Shown here: positions 35,495-44,510 of the stretch, piece after piece
How the letters are laid out: every line of letters starts with the position of its first letter
Numbering within the stretch: the stretch's first letter is position 1
Notes under the pieces: generated by a model
Database searches by the model: none
The model's input: the letters and a program-made list of their open reading frames with translations, nothing else
What the model was told of the DNA's origin: nothing
Source: Saprospiraceae bacterium
GTDB taxonomy: Bacteria > Bacteroidota > Bacteroidia > Chitinophagales > Saprospiraceae
Direction: 5' to 3'
NCBI GenBank assembly: GCA_029251525.1
Contig: JAQXDE010000014.1
Span: 149,147 to 213,146 of the forward strand
Length of the DNA stretch: 64,000 nucleotides
Position numbers and translations under genes: made by a program

Positions 35495-36871
35495 ATGTTT
35501 AGATACGTGTTATTCCTCTTTCTTTCTTTTTCTTCTTTTCAAATCGATGCTCAAGTTGCCTATAATATGGAACTATTAGGTTATTATGATGATAATACTC
35601 TTCCCTCTGCCAATGAAACAGATCAAAAAGTCTTCAATGACATTTGGGGTTATGCAGCCAATGATCGAGAATATGCAATTGTAGGAAGTGCAGCTTATAT
35701 CCATTTCTTTGATGTGACAGATCCACAAAATCCAATTTTGATTGATCAGATTTTGGGAACGGATACGACGATTTGGCGAGATATTAAAGTTTACGGAAAT
35801 TATGCTTACGCAGTGAGTGAAGGAAATGGAGAAGGATTAATGATTTTTGACTTAAGTGATTTGCCCAGTTCAGTTTCATTAGTAACTCGAAATTTAGATT
35901 TTTTCGAAAAAGCACATAATATATTTATTGATGAAAATGGGAAAATGTTTGTCGCTGGATCAAATACCGATGTTATCGAAGGATTGATGGTTCTGGATAT
36001 TTCAACTAATCCAACAGAACCACAATTATTAGGAAAAAGTATTTTGATAAATTATGTACATGATCTTTATGTCAAAAATAATATCGCTTATTGTAACCAC
36101 GGGGACTATGGGTTTTATGTATGGAATTACAATGATCCTAACAATCCAATCTTGTTAGCAAACCTTGAGGGGAATGGATATAATCACAGTAACTGGGTCT
36201 CAGAAGATGGAAGTTATGCTATCTTTGCTGAGGAGGTTCCTGCTGGATTACCCTTGGGAATTGTTGACTTAACTCAACTCTCAAATGGATCAATTGAATT
36301 AGTAGGTGATTTCTTTCAGTTTCCACTTTTGGGTGATGGTTTTTTCAATACACCTCATAATCCGTATATCAAAGGTAACTATGCTTACATCTCTTATTAT
36401 GAAGATGGTGTGCAAGTCATTGATTTGACAGATAAAACTAACCCAACATTGGTAGGTTACTATGATACATTTCCAAACAATTTAAACTATGCTGGTTATT
36501 TTGGATGTTGGGGAGTATATCCTTACTTACCTTCAGGAAATATTATCGCATCTGATCGTAAGTATGGATTACATATTTTAAGGTTTGATGAAACACTTTC
36601 TTCAAATGAGAACTTAGACGATAACAGTAAATTTACAATATACCCTAACCCATCCTTTAATGGTATTTTCAATATAAAAATAAATGAAGTGACAAATGAA
36701 AAAGTCACTATTGAAGTAAGTGATTTATCTGGGAAAAAAATGTTTGAACAAGTTTTGAATTTAAACTCTAAAATGGTCGATTTGAGTTTATTGGCAAATG
36801 GATTTTATTTTGGAAAAATAAGAATTGGGGAGAAAGAAATGATAGAGAAGTTTGTGGTTTCTAAAAAATAA
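35495..36871 (+). CDS. LVIVD-repeat (choice-of-anchor B) protein with T9SS type A domain
   Basis: A 458-residue secreted protein: signal peptide (ending FQIDAQ), then a beta-propeller built of LVIVD-like repeats such as FFDVTDPQNPILIDQI, MIFDLSDLPSSVSLV and VIDLTDKTNPTLVGYY (to about 370), then the sorting domain (about 385-458, IYPNPSFNGIFNIKIN to GFYFGKIRIG). It is exported by the type IX system. Propellers of this family are surface proteins of unknown binding partner. It is transcribed divergently from the PorV/PorQ-like pair. Confidence 0.9.
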   Translation: MFRYVLFLFLSFSSFQIDAQVAYNMELLGYYDDNTLPSANETDQKVFNDIWGYAANDREYAIVGSAAYIHFFDVTDPQNPILIDQILGTDTTIWRDIKVYGNYAYAVSEGNGEGLMIFDLSDLPSSVSLVTRNLDFFEKAHNIFIDENGKMFVAGSNTDVIEGLMVLDISTNPTEPQLLGKSILINYVHDLYVKNNIAYCNHGDYGFYVWNYNDPNNPILLANLEGNGYNHSNWVSEDGSYAIFAEEVPAGLPLGIVDLTQLSNGSIELVGDFFQFPLLGDGFFNTPHNPYIKGNYAYISYYEDGVQVIDLTDKTNPTLVGYYDTFPNNLNYAGYFGCWGVYPYLPSGNIIASDRKYGLHILRFDETLSSNENLDDNSKFTIYPNPSFNGIFNIKINEVTNEKVTIEVSDLSGKKMFEQVLNLNSKMVDLSLLANGFYFGKIRIGEKEMIEKFVVSKK

Positions 36872-37032
36872 ATATCTCCCTTTTGTAATGAGACTATGAA
36901 TGACGTGGATCGATCGTATTACCGTGGATTTGACAATCCTAAAATTATAAAAAGATCATAGCCCCTAATATAATAATTAGGTTAAATAAATCTAAATCTT
37001 CGGTAACGATATTCCATTCAAATAATAACTAA

Positions 37033-37809
37033 ATGCAAAAAATAATAATTCAAGGAATTCAATACGACGAAAAATCTTCCTTCCAACAAGGTTCTAGTCT
37101 CGCTCCACCATTAATTCGAGAAGCTTTAAATTCTGGCTCGATGAATCTTTTCTCAGAAAATGGAATCACAATCGAAACTTCCCGAATTGAAGATAAAGGT
37201 GATATTACTATCGAAAAGTATTTCGATATTGAAGCCATCACTGCAAAGCACTTAAATGAAGGTGGCAAAATATTCACTTTAGGCGGAGATCACTCGGTGA
37301 CCTTTCCCATTATTAAGGCACATCATGCAAAATATCCGAAATTAGATATTTTACACATTGATGCTCATGCTGACTTATATGATAATTATGAAGGCGATAA
37401 ATTTTCTCACGCTTGTCCATTTGCTAGAATTATGGAAAATGGGTTTGCGATAAAACTAGTCCAAGTAGGCATTCGAACTTTAAATACTCATCAAACAGAA
37501 CAAGCTGAAAGATTCAAGGTTGATGTCCATGAAATGAAAAATTTGGATCTCAGCAAGATTCCAAAATTTGAAAACCCATTGTATATTTCTTTAGATATGG
37601 ATGCATTCGATCCTGCTTTTGCACCAGGTGTTTCACATCATGAACCTGGCGGAATGACTTCTCGACAAGTGATTGATTTGATTCAAAGTTTAAATTGTGA
37701 AGTGGTTGGAGCAGACATTGTGGAATATAATCCAACTCGAGATTTTCAAAAAATGACTTCGTTTTTAGCTGCTAAAATGATGAAGGAGATTTTAACAAAG
37801 ATGCTTTAA
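37033..37809 (+). CDS. speB: Agmatinase (ureohydrolase family)
   Basis: A 258-residue arginase/agmatinase-fold enzyme. All six manganese ligands are visible: H87 in GGDHSVT, D110, H112 and D114 in HIDAHADLYD, and D188 and D190 in SLDMDAFDP. The segment PGVSHHEPGGMT is typical of agmatinases. It should cleave agmatine to putrescine and urea, although related bacterial ureohydrolases use other guanidino compounds. No arginine decarboxylase gene is beside it. An AraC-type regulator gene follows by 14 bases. Confidence 0.88.
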   Translation: MQKIIIQGIQYDEKSSFQQGSSLAPPLIREALNSGSMNLFSENGITIETSRIEDKGDITIEKYFDIEAITAKHLNEGGKIFTLGGDHSVTFPIIKAHHAKYPKLDILHIDAHADLYDNYEGDKFSHACPFARIMENGFAIKLVQVGIRTLNTHQTEQAERFKVDVHEMKNLDLSKIPKFENPLYISLDMDAFDPAFAPGVSHHEPGGMTSRQVIDLIQSLNCEVVGADIVEYNPTRDFQKMTSFLAAKMMKEILTKML

Positions 37810-37823
37810 CCCAAAAAACAAAT

Positions 37824-38666
37824 ATGAATATTATTTCCTTGCCCGATAATTTGCCACTTGAAAATGACTCTCCTATCCAAGTCTTTGAATACCGAATAGA
37901 CAATAACTGCTTACGAAGCAAAATTAACTTGACTAAAAATACGATTAGTTTTTTGCTAGAGGGAACGAAGGAATTTATAAGTCATAATAAATCAACTACC
38001 ATAAAAAATAATAAATTTTTAGTTATGAAATCGGGAAACTGTTTGATGACTGAAACCATCTCTGCAGTCAATAAACAATATAAAAGTATCTTACTTTTTT
38101 TCTCTGATGAAATACTCTTAGGTTTCTTGGAAAAAAACAAACTGAATTCTTCTCCTCCAAAGAACGCTAAATCTTATTATGCTTTCTCCTATGATATTTA
38201 CATCCAACACTTTGTCGAAAGTCTTGAAAAAATAAACCGACTGGAAAAGCAGTTACAAAAGAAATTATTAAAATCAAAATTTGAAGAAATAATGACTTAC
38301 CTAACCGACAAAAAAGGGAAAGCTTTTTTGAATGGTTTACTCAAAAATCACGATGATAAAATCATACGACTAATCAATGTGGTAGAAAACAACACACTCA
38401 ATAAATTGACGCTGCAAGAACTCTCCTTTTTATGTAATATGAGTTTGTCTACTTTCAAAAGAGAGTTTTCTAAACAATACCAAATGCCGCCAAGTAAATG
38501 GTTTCAAGAAAAAAGATTAGAACATACTGAGTTTTTATTACGTACTCAAAAAAAACGACCCATAGATTTATATGAGTCAGCTGGCTATGAAAGCTTATCC
38601 AACTTCATTCAAGCATTCAAAAAAAAATATGGATACACTCCCAAACAATTCCAACTAGAAAATTGA
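37824..38666 (+). CDS. AraC-family transcription regulator
   Basis: A 280-residue regulator. The C-terminal 100 residues carry two helix-turn-helix units (LTLQELSFLCNMSLSTFKREF, with a second in PIDLYESAGYESLSNFIQAF) and end in the usual KKYGYTPKQFQ. The N-terminal half (1-170) resembles the ligand-sensing part of ExsA-like members and has no cupin signature that I can see. It starts 14 bases after the agmatinase gene, so it is probably in one transcript and may control polyamine metabolism or the PEBP gene next to it. Confidence 0.92.
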   Translation: MNIISLPDNLPLENDSPIQVFEYRIDNNCLRSKINLTKNTISFLLEGTKEFISHNKSTTIKNNKFLVMKSGNCLMTETISAVNKQYKSILLFFSDEILLGFLEKNKLNSSPPKNAKSYYAFSYDIYIQHFVESLEKINRLEKQLQKKLLKSKFEEIMTYLTDKKGKAFLNGLLKNHDDKIIRLINVVENNTLNKLTLQELSFLCNMSLSTFKREFSKQYQMPPSKWFQEKRLEHTEFLLRTQKKRPIDLYESAGYESLSNFIQAFKKKYGYTPKQFQLEN

Positions 38667-38762
38667 ACTTTTAGCAATACTTTTTGAACATCGACAAATG
38701 AGTTATTAATGAAAAAGAATAGACTTTTGTGATTATAATATTTATCATAAAAAATTAAAACC

Positions 38763-39323
38763 ATGCAAAAGTCAAATTTCATTTTAGCCATCTTACTTCT
38801 AGTAAGTGGTAATTTATTTAGTCAAAATACTTTCACTCTTTCCAGCAATGATCTTGGTGGTCAAGCTACTCAAACAGAAGAGTTTAATGGTTTTGGATGT
38901 ACAGGGAAAAATCAATCACCTCAATTATCTTGGAAAAATGCACCAGAAGGAACAAAAAGTTTTGCTATTACTATGTACGATCCAGATGCACCTACTGGAA
39001 GTGGATGGTGGCATTGGGTGGTGTTTGACCTACCTGCCAACATTAATGAACTAGTTTCAAATGCAGGTAATGTAAATTTGAATTTAGCGCCAAAAGAGGC
39101 GATCCAAAGTATTACAAATTATGGAGCGAATGGTTACGGTGGACCTTGTCCTCCTGAAGGTCATGGTTTACACCAATATGTGATTACTGTTCATGCACTC
39201 AGTACTGATAAATTAGGCTTAGATAAAAATACTAATCCAGCAATCGTAGGTTATTACATTTGGAATAATACTTTAGCTAAAGCAAGCATTGTTTCATATT
39301 ACGAAAGAAAAAAAAGTAACTAA
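38763..39323 (+). CDS. YbhB/YbcL-family PEBP (Raf kinase inhibitor-like) protein, secreted
   Basis: A 186-residue protein with a signal peptide (ending GNLFSQN), placing it in the periplasm. The PEBP ligand pocket is shown by ITMYDPDAPTGSGWWHWVVF and by YGGPCPPEGHGLHQYVITVH. Bacterial members bind small anions or lipids and have no firm role. It lies 96 bases after the AraC-type gene and ends in a strong terminator, so it may close that operon. Confidence 0.92.
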   Translation: MQKSNFILAILLLVSGNLFSQNTFTLSSNDLGGQATQTEEFNGFGCTGKNQSPQLSWKNAPEGTKSFAITMYDPDAPTGSGWWHWVVFDLPANINELVSNAGNVNLNLAPKEAIQSITNYGANGYGGPCPPEGHGLHQYVITVHALSTDKLGLDKNTNPAIVGYYIWNNTLAKASIVSYYERKKSN

Positions 39324-39328
39324 TTAAG

Positions 39329-39366
39329 AAAAGGAGAATTCTGATAATAAGAATTCTCCTTTTTTC
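39329..39366 (+). terminator. Rho-independent terminator after PEBP gene
   Basis: AAGGAGAATTCT at 39331-39342 pairs with AGAATTCTCCTT at 39350-39361 around a 7-base loop and runs into T6. Confidence 0.9.
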
Positions 39367-39438
39367 TTAAAAAAATTCAAAACTTAATTATTTTTAAATA
39401 CCTTCTCTTAATCTTTCATCCCTTTACGATTGCTAATT

Positions 39439-39912
39439 TTATCCTTCAAATTCAACTGCAGCATTGTTTGCTATTTTGATTTTTATTTCAAGTTGTGGAT
39501 TCTCCATCACTAACCTCCTATCACAATTGGCATAATTCCGAACACCACACTTTTATATCCTTAATAGGATCAAACATCCCAACTAATTTTCTTAATTACT
39601 TAAATCGGCATCAATATAAAGGAACATGAGAAAATCAAAGTAAATATAATTGTCTGCTAAATCCAACACTTTTCCACTTACCACCTTCGGCAGAAATATT
39701 CAATCTAGAACTATCAATAAGGAAAAAAACACCTTTTATATCCATAATTTGATCTCCGACACTTCAGGATTTCATTCTTAGTAACTTCTTATTTTTTTAA
39801 CTCTAAGATTTATTTGCTATAAGTCTGTCTCATTTTCGTAGTGAGAAATACTAAATAATTTGCTTCCATTACTAGTTAATGTCACATCAGAAAGATGAGT
39901 TATATTAACCAT
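39439..39912 (-). pseudogene. Possible eroded coding region, family unknown
   Basis: Minus-strand frames contain protein-like segments broken by stops and frameshifts: MVNITHLSDVTLTSNGSKLF (from 39912), then GDQIMDIKGVFFLIDSSRLN plus ISAEGGKWKSVGFSRQ, and finally MENPQLEIKIKIANNAAVEF (39505-39439 region). The residue mix looks like coding DNA rather than random AT sequence, but I recognise no family. It could equally be two small unrelated genes in decay or chance. Confidence 0.25.
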
Positions 39913-40093
39913 TAATATTCCTTTTCGTTCTTAAAAAATGACCAATTCTATTTTGATAGATTCAACTGTTTTTTACTTATCCTTTGGTTAAAATTAGTCT
40001 ATTCTTCGTTTTCTCGTTATATTCGAATACTATTTTAGTAAATATGCTACTATCATTCTGCAATTCACAAAATTCAACTAAAAACAGATTGTA
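39913..40093. other. Upstream region of the kinase-cyclase pair
   Basis: AT-rich DNA that should hold the promoter for the two-gene signalling operon. No element is clear. Confidence 0.25.
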
Positions 40094-42613
40094 TTGAAAA
40101 ACAATAAAAACAGAATTAAATATGCCATTTACGGTGCCATTTTTGGTATTAGCTTTCCAATCATTGGTTCCATTGTCCAGTGCTGGGATTTACATATGGA
40201 AATCTCGTTTCAAAACCTTGCACTAATTCAAGAGACCTCTCCTCTCATCTGGATTATAGACACCGCTCCATTTTTTCTTGGCTTGTTTGCCTCATTTGCA
40301 GGTGCTCAGATTGACAAATTGAATGTAAAAAATGACGAGCTTTTATATAGATTCAATGAAATGAATAAACTTAAGGTTATCGCAGATGAGGCCAACCATG
40401 CTAAAAGTATCTTTTTGGCAAAAATGAGTCATGAAATTCGTACTCCGATGAATGCGATAATAGGGATGACCTATCTGTCATTGCGTGAAAACCCACCTCC
40501 TAAAGTAAAAGATTACCTATCTAAAATTGACAAGAGTGGAAAAACACTTCTGGAAATAATAAATGACATTCTAGATTTTTCAAAGGTAGAGGCAGGTGAG
40601 ATTTCTTTGGAACGCCGAAACTTTAATTTTGAAGAGGTCATCAATGATGTTATTGACCTAACAAACGTCAAAATAAGAGACAAAAAAGAGATTGAATTTG
40701 TTTGCGATTACGATACAGAAATTCCAACCTTTGTTAATGCGGATTCAACAAGAATAAAACAAATTCTTATCAATTTATTAGACAATGCAATTAAATTCAC
40801 CCCTGAAGGTGAAATTATTTTAAGAATAAGAAAAAACGAGATAGAAAAGGATAATGTCATTCTTTCATTTAGTATTAGTGATACTGGAATTGGAATTGCA
40901 AAATCAAAAATAAACGATATTTTTGATCCATTCAAACAAGAAGATGATTCAACCACACGAAAATTTGGTGGTACGGGTCTTGGTTTGGTAATCACCAAGT
41001 CCTTAATTGAACTAATGGGGAGTAATATTTCGATTGAAAGTAAAAAAAACGAGGGAACTACATTTAGTTTTGATCTGAAGCTAGACATTGGTCAAAGTTT
41101 AGAGGGAGCAACCTTCAAAGGGAAAAAAGATTTACAAAGTCTCAAAGTTCTGCTCGTGGATGATTCAAACACATCTAGAGAAACTTTAAAAGGAATTTTG
41201 GAATCATTTAACTTTAACGTCGCTGATGCGAGATCAGCAGCAGAAGGTATTAGCTTACACAACAAACAAATGGAATTAGGAGATCCATTCAATTTAATTA
41301 TTGCAGATTGGTATATGCCTGAAATGGATGGATTGCAAATGATTAATGAACTACAATCTAGCATAGGTGATAAGCAAGCCGTATTGATGGTCACAGCATA
41401 TGGCGCTGAGGTGTTGCGTGAGGCACAGTCCTCTCAAATTATAGATGGTTATTTATTAAAACCAATCAGTCCATCAATTCTTTTTGATTATATACAAAAA
41501 GTAGTTTCAAAAGATGATTTTACCGGCTTGGACTCAGTGGACTCGGAATTAAATATTTTGCGTTACAAGTCTATTCTAGAAGGCGTAAATGTTTTACTCG
41601 TGGAGGATAATGAAATCAATCGACAACTTGCTATTGAATTACTTCTGGATGTAGGCGTCACTTGTGAAATCGCAACCAATGGAAAGGAAGGTGTTGATTT
41701 GGCTATCAAGAAACAGTATGATGCTATTTTGATGGATATTCAAATGCCAATAATGGATGGTCTAACAGCCACAAAAGAGATGCGCAAAATTCAGTCGCTC
41801 AAGGAAATTCCAATTATTGCAATGACTGCTCACGCGCTGCAGGGTGAAAGAGAAAAAAGTCTTGAAGCCGGAATGAACGAACATATTACCAAACCAATTA
41901 ATCCATCATTTTTATATGAAACGCTATGTGCTTTTACCAAACCAGAGCGTAAAGTAAGTTTGACTAAAAATTTGGGAAGTGGCCAGAGTACTGAAAGTAT
42001 GGATAATTATACCAATGAATTTAGATCAATTAATATTACTCTTGGGCTCAAACGAGCTAATAATAAAAAGAGATTATATCAAAAATTGCTCAAAGGATTT
42101 TTAGATAAATATGAAAATACGACCGAGGAATTAGGGCAATGTTTAGTGAAAAATGAATGGGAAAAGATGATGACCATACTACATACTGTCGGTGGTGTCG
42201 CGGGTAATATTGGTGCTGAAAACTTATCTAAAGAAATGTTGTCTGTTTCTTCAAAATTAAAGAAATATGAAAACTTCAGCGTTGTGACAGAAAAACAAAT
42301 CGATGGACTATCAACCATATTGAAAGATGTATGCAACAATATTCAATCTTATTTAAAGAAATATAAAAATGAAGAAGTTTCAGTAATTCCTAAATCAACA
42401 CCTTCTCAGCAGGAACTAATTGATAAACTATCAGAGCTACTTCTAATTATTAATGAGAACGATCCAAGCGCCATTCAAAGAGCTGAAAAAATAGGACTAG
42501 GTTATAAGCTGAGTAAAATACAACAAAATAACATCAAAGCGGCTATAGACCTTTTAAATGATTTTGACTTTGAAGCGGCCGCTGAAATCATTAATACTAT
42601 GAGAAAATTATGA
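40094..42613 (+). CDS. Hybrid histidine kinase with two receivers and an HPt domain
   Basis: An 839-residue BarA-like phosphorelay protein. The TTG start at 40094 is kept because the first membrane helix (about 9-29) follows it; a second helix is at about 52-70. HisKA carries H113 (AKMSHEIRTPMNAI), and the HATPase domain (about 215-330) has LLDNAIKF, DTGIGI and GGTGLGL. Receiver 1 (about 348-470) has phospho-acceptor D405 and receiver 2 (about 497-615) has D548, flanked by the LLVEDN and K of TKPI. The HPt domain (about 660-750) has H697 in ILHTVGGVAGNIG. No sensing domain beyond the short membrane anchor is present. The last four bases overlap the cyclase gene, so the cyclase is the likely output. 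Confidence 0.95.
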   Translation: MKNNKNRIKYAIYGAIFGISFPIIGSIVQCWDLHMEISFQNLALIQETSPLIWIIDTAPFFLGLFASFAGAQIDKLNVKNDELLYRFNEMNKLKVIADEANHAKSIFLAKMSHEIRTPMNAIIGMTYLSLRENPPPKVKDYLSKIDKSGKTLLEIINDILDFSKVEAGEISLERRNFNFEEVINDVIDLTNVKIRDKKEIEFVCDYDTEIPTFVNADSTRIKQILINLLDNAIKFTPEGEIILRIRKNEIEKDNVILSFSISDTGIGIAKSKINDIFDPFKQEDDSTTRKFGGTGLGLVITKSLIELMGSNISIESKKNEGTTFSFDLKLDIGQSLEGATFKGKKDLQSLKVLLVDDSNTSRETLKGILESFNFNVADARSAAEGISLHNKQMELGDPFNLIIADWYMPEMDGLQMINELQSSIGDKQAVLMVTAYGAEVLREAQSSQIIDGYLLKPISPSILFDYIQKVVSKDDFTGLDSVDSELNILRYKSILEGVNVLLVEDNEINRQLAIELLLDVGVTCEIATNGKEGVDLAIKKQYDAILMDIQMPIMDGLTATKEMRKIQSLKEIPIIAMTAHALQGEREKSLEAGMNEHITKPINPSFLYETLCAFTKPERKVSLTKNLGSGQSTESMDNYTNEFRSINITLGLKRANNKKRLYQKLLKGFLDKYENTTEELGQCLVKNEWEKMMTILHTVGGVAGNIGAENLSKEMLSVSSKLKKYENFSVVTEKQIDGLSTILKDVCNNIQSYLKKYKNEEVSVIPKSTPSQQELIDKLSELLLIINENDPSAIQRAEKIGLGYKLSKIQQNNIKAAIDLLNDFDFEAAAEIINTMRKL

Positions 42614-43632
42614 TTCCATCTTACAATAAAAAAAGGAAACTATTAGCAGTTGATGATTCTGTAGAAAATCTCAAGTTGCTAATTGAACTCCTTGGCAAAG
42701 AATATGATTTAGTTGTTGCGAAAAATGGAAAAAAGGCATTGGAAATTATCGCATCAAATCCAAGTATTGACTTAATTCTTTTGGATGTAATAATGCCAGG
42801 AGAGATGCATGGTTTTGAGGTTTGTAAAACTATTAAATCAAACCCAAGCCACTCACATATTCCAGTTATCTTTCTTACTGGCTTGAACGATAGTGAGGAT
42901 GAAACTTTAGGTTTAAAATTGGGGGGTGCCGACTATATTACGAAACCTTTTCAACCCGATGTTGTAAAAGCGCGAATCAGCACACAGTTAAAATTGAAAG
43001 AAGAGCAAGAGAAAACAAAAAAGCTTCTTCAAATCCTACTCCCTGACAATGTCATTCAAGAATTAAATAAATCAGGAACTTACACTCCGATAGTTCATGA
43101 TTCCGTTTCCATATTATTTTCTGATCTTGTCGGATTTACTGAAATTTCAAGCCAACTGTCTCCTCAGGAATTAGTTGACGAATTGTCTAGGATTTTTACA
43201 GCTTTCGATCAAATCATGAAAAAAAATAACTGTATCCGAATAAAAACTATTGGGGATGGATACATGGCCGCTTGTGGTGTAAAGAATGAAGAAAATCATG
43301 CTAACAATATGGTTCAAGCCGGATTAGAGATTATTGAATACCTCAAAAGTAGTTCAGTGGGTCTCATTGAATGGAAATGTAGAATTGGAGTAAATACAGG
43401 TAAAGTAATATCTGGTTTAATTGGCACACAAAGATTTCAATTTGATTTATTGGGAGATGATGTAAACATCGCTTCTCGCATTGAGAGCAGTGCCCCTTCC
43501 ATGAAGCTCTGTGTTTCTAAGTCAACCGTCGATTGTTTAGATACGAATAAATTCGGTATCACCTCAATCGGATATAAAGAGTTAAAAGGAAAGGGAGCTA
43601 TTGAATTATTCTCTATTCGCTCCCTCCCCTAA
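42610..43632 (+). CDS. Receiver domain-class III adenylate cyclase response regulator
   Basis: A 340-residue protein. The receiver (about 9-128) has the acidic pair D15/D16, the phospho-site D59 and K112 (TKPF). A helical linker leads to a class III cyclase domain (about 162-340). Metal aspartates are D172 (FSDLVGFTEIS) and D216 (KTIGDGYMA); K212 and D279 (QFDLLGDDVN) are the residues that select adenine, and N286/R290 (VNIASR) stabilise the transition state. An active adenylate cyclase switched by phosphorylation is expected. Its ATG overlaps the kinase stop by four bases, giving tight co-translation. No cAMP-binding regulator is present in the window. Confidence 0.95.
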   Translation: MIPSYNKKRKLLAVDDSVENLKLLIELLGKEYDLVVAKNGKKALEIIASNPSIDLILLDVIMPGEMHGFEVCKTIKSNPSHSHIPVIFLTGLNDSEDETLGLKLGGADYITKPFQPDVVKARISTQLKLKEEQEKTKKLLQILLPDNVIQELNKSGTYTPIVHDSVSILFSDLVGFTEISSQLSPQELVDELSRIFTAFDQIMKKNNCIRIKTIGDGYMAACGVKNEENHANNMVQAGLEIIEYLKSSSVGLIEWKCRIGVNTGKVISGLIGTQRFQFDLLGDDVNIASRIESSAPSMKLCVSKSTVDCLDTNKFGITSIGYKELKGKGAIELFSIRSLP

Positions 43633-43675
43633 AGAAATTTAACTAGTTGCTTCATCTCGGACTGGCCTCCTCTTT

Positions 43676-44330
43676 TCATTTTTTAGATGTGGAACGAATT
43701 GTTTTACTTTTCCTTCTTCCGAAATTTTTATTTAATTCCTCTTTAGCCAACTTGTAATGATCAAGAGCATCTTGAATCAAAGAAATAGCATAAACAATCT
43801 ATTTTAACTCCTCAACCTCCGTGATTTTCATTTCATTTCAATCACTTGCGTTAACATTATTTTATCATCCACTTCCCCACTCACTCTAACACTACTTCTA
43901 TATCCACTTTGAGTCAAATTAACCTCCTCTTCTCCTAGTGTCATACCAACCAATTCGCATAGAGTAATCTATTATTTATCTTGTAAAAACTATTCTTAAA
44001 TTACTTACAATAAGGTAACTATTCAAAATCCTGGTCACATTCAGAATAAGAAAAAACATTCCCTGTAGTAATTACCTTATGAGTTTTTTAGACACAAGAT
44101 TCAAAACTCCAATAGCGATTATATTCTTGGAGGTAAGCAATTTATTTTCCACTAAAAGAATAGCTGAATCAAATCCTTGAGCAGGATTTTACAATAAAAT
44201 TTCCGTATCAATTACCAGAAACTTAAAAAAATATTTTTCTTCTTCCCGCATAATTGAACTTTGATAAATATTCTAACGTCCATTTCTTCCCCCTCCATAT
44301 AACAAATTTACCGTCAAGGCTAAAACCAAT
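43676..44330 (-). pseudogene. Probable eroded small genes, family unknown
   Basis: Several minus-strand protein-like pieces are interrupted by stops or frameshifts. In 5' to 3' order on the minus strand: MEGEEMDVRIFIKVQLCG (near 44297), VIDTEILL, stop, NPAQGFDSAILLVENKLLTS plus KNIIAIGVLNLVSKKL, VITTGNVFSYSECDQDFE, MTLGEEEVNLTQSGYRSSVR plus VSGEVDDKIMLTQVIEMK (43944-43828), and overlapping it MKITEVEELK, amber stop, IVYAISLIQDALDHYKLAKE plus ELNKNFGRRKSK (43831-43676). The overlapping ATGA-type junction looks like an old operon. No family was recognised. Confidence 0.35.
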
Positions 44331-44450
44331 ATTACGCTCTTACTAGAGGGTAATTGTAACTCGTTTATTTTTTTTAGCTTTAACTGAGGTCACCAAAATA
44401 TCTCCTAGACATATAAAAGTAATCCCTATTTAATTTGGAGAAAGTGATCA
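44331..44450. other. Intergenic DNA, nothing recognised
   Basis: Short AT-rich stretch between the eroded minus-strand pieces and the terminator of the PNGase F-like gene. Confidence 0.25.
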
Positions 44451-44495
44451 AAAAAAAACGAGCTACTTCCAATTGATTGAAAACAGCTCGTTTTT
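44451..44495 (-). terminator. Terminator of the SusCD-PNGase F operon
   Basis: Arms at 44454-44464 and 44485-44495 (AAAAACGAGCT/AGCTCGTTTTT) enclose a 20-base loop, and the minus-strand copy ends in a run of eight Ts. It lies 15 bases after the stop of the PNGase F-like gene. Confidence 0.8.
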
Positions 44496-44510
44496 ATTCC
44501 TAGAAAAACT

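Noticed and set aside
39439..44330. A hidden defence or contractile-injection system in the kinase neighbourhood
   Set aside because: The fragments are too broken to assign, and the intact genes there are a kinase and a cyclase with no effector or toxin domain.
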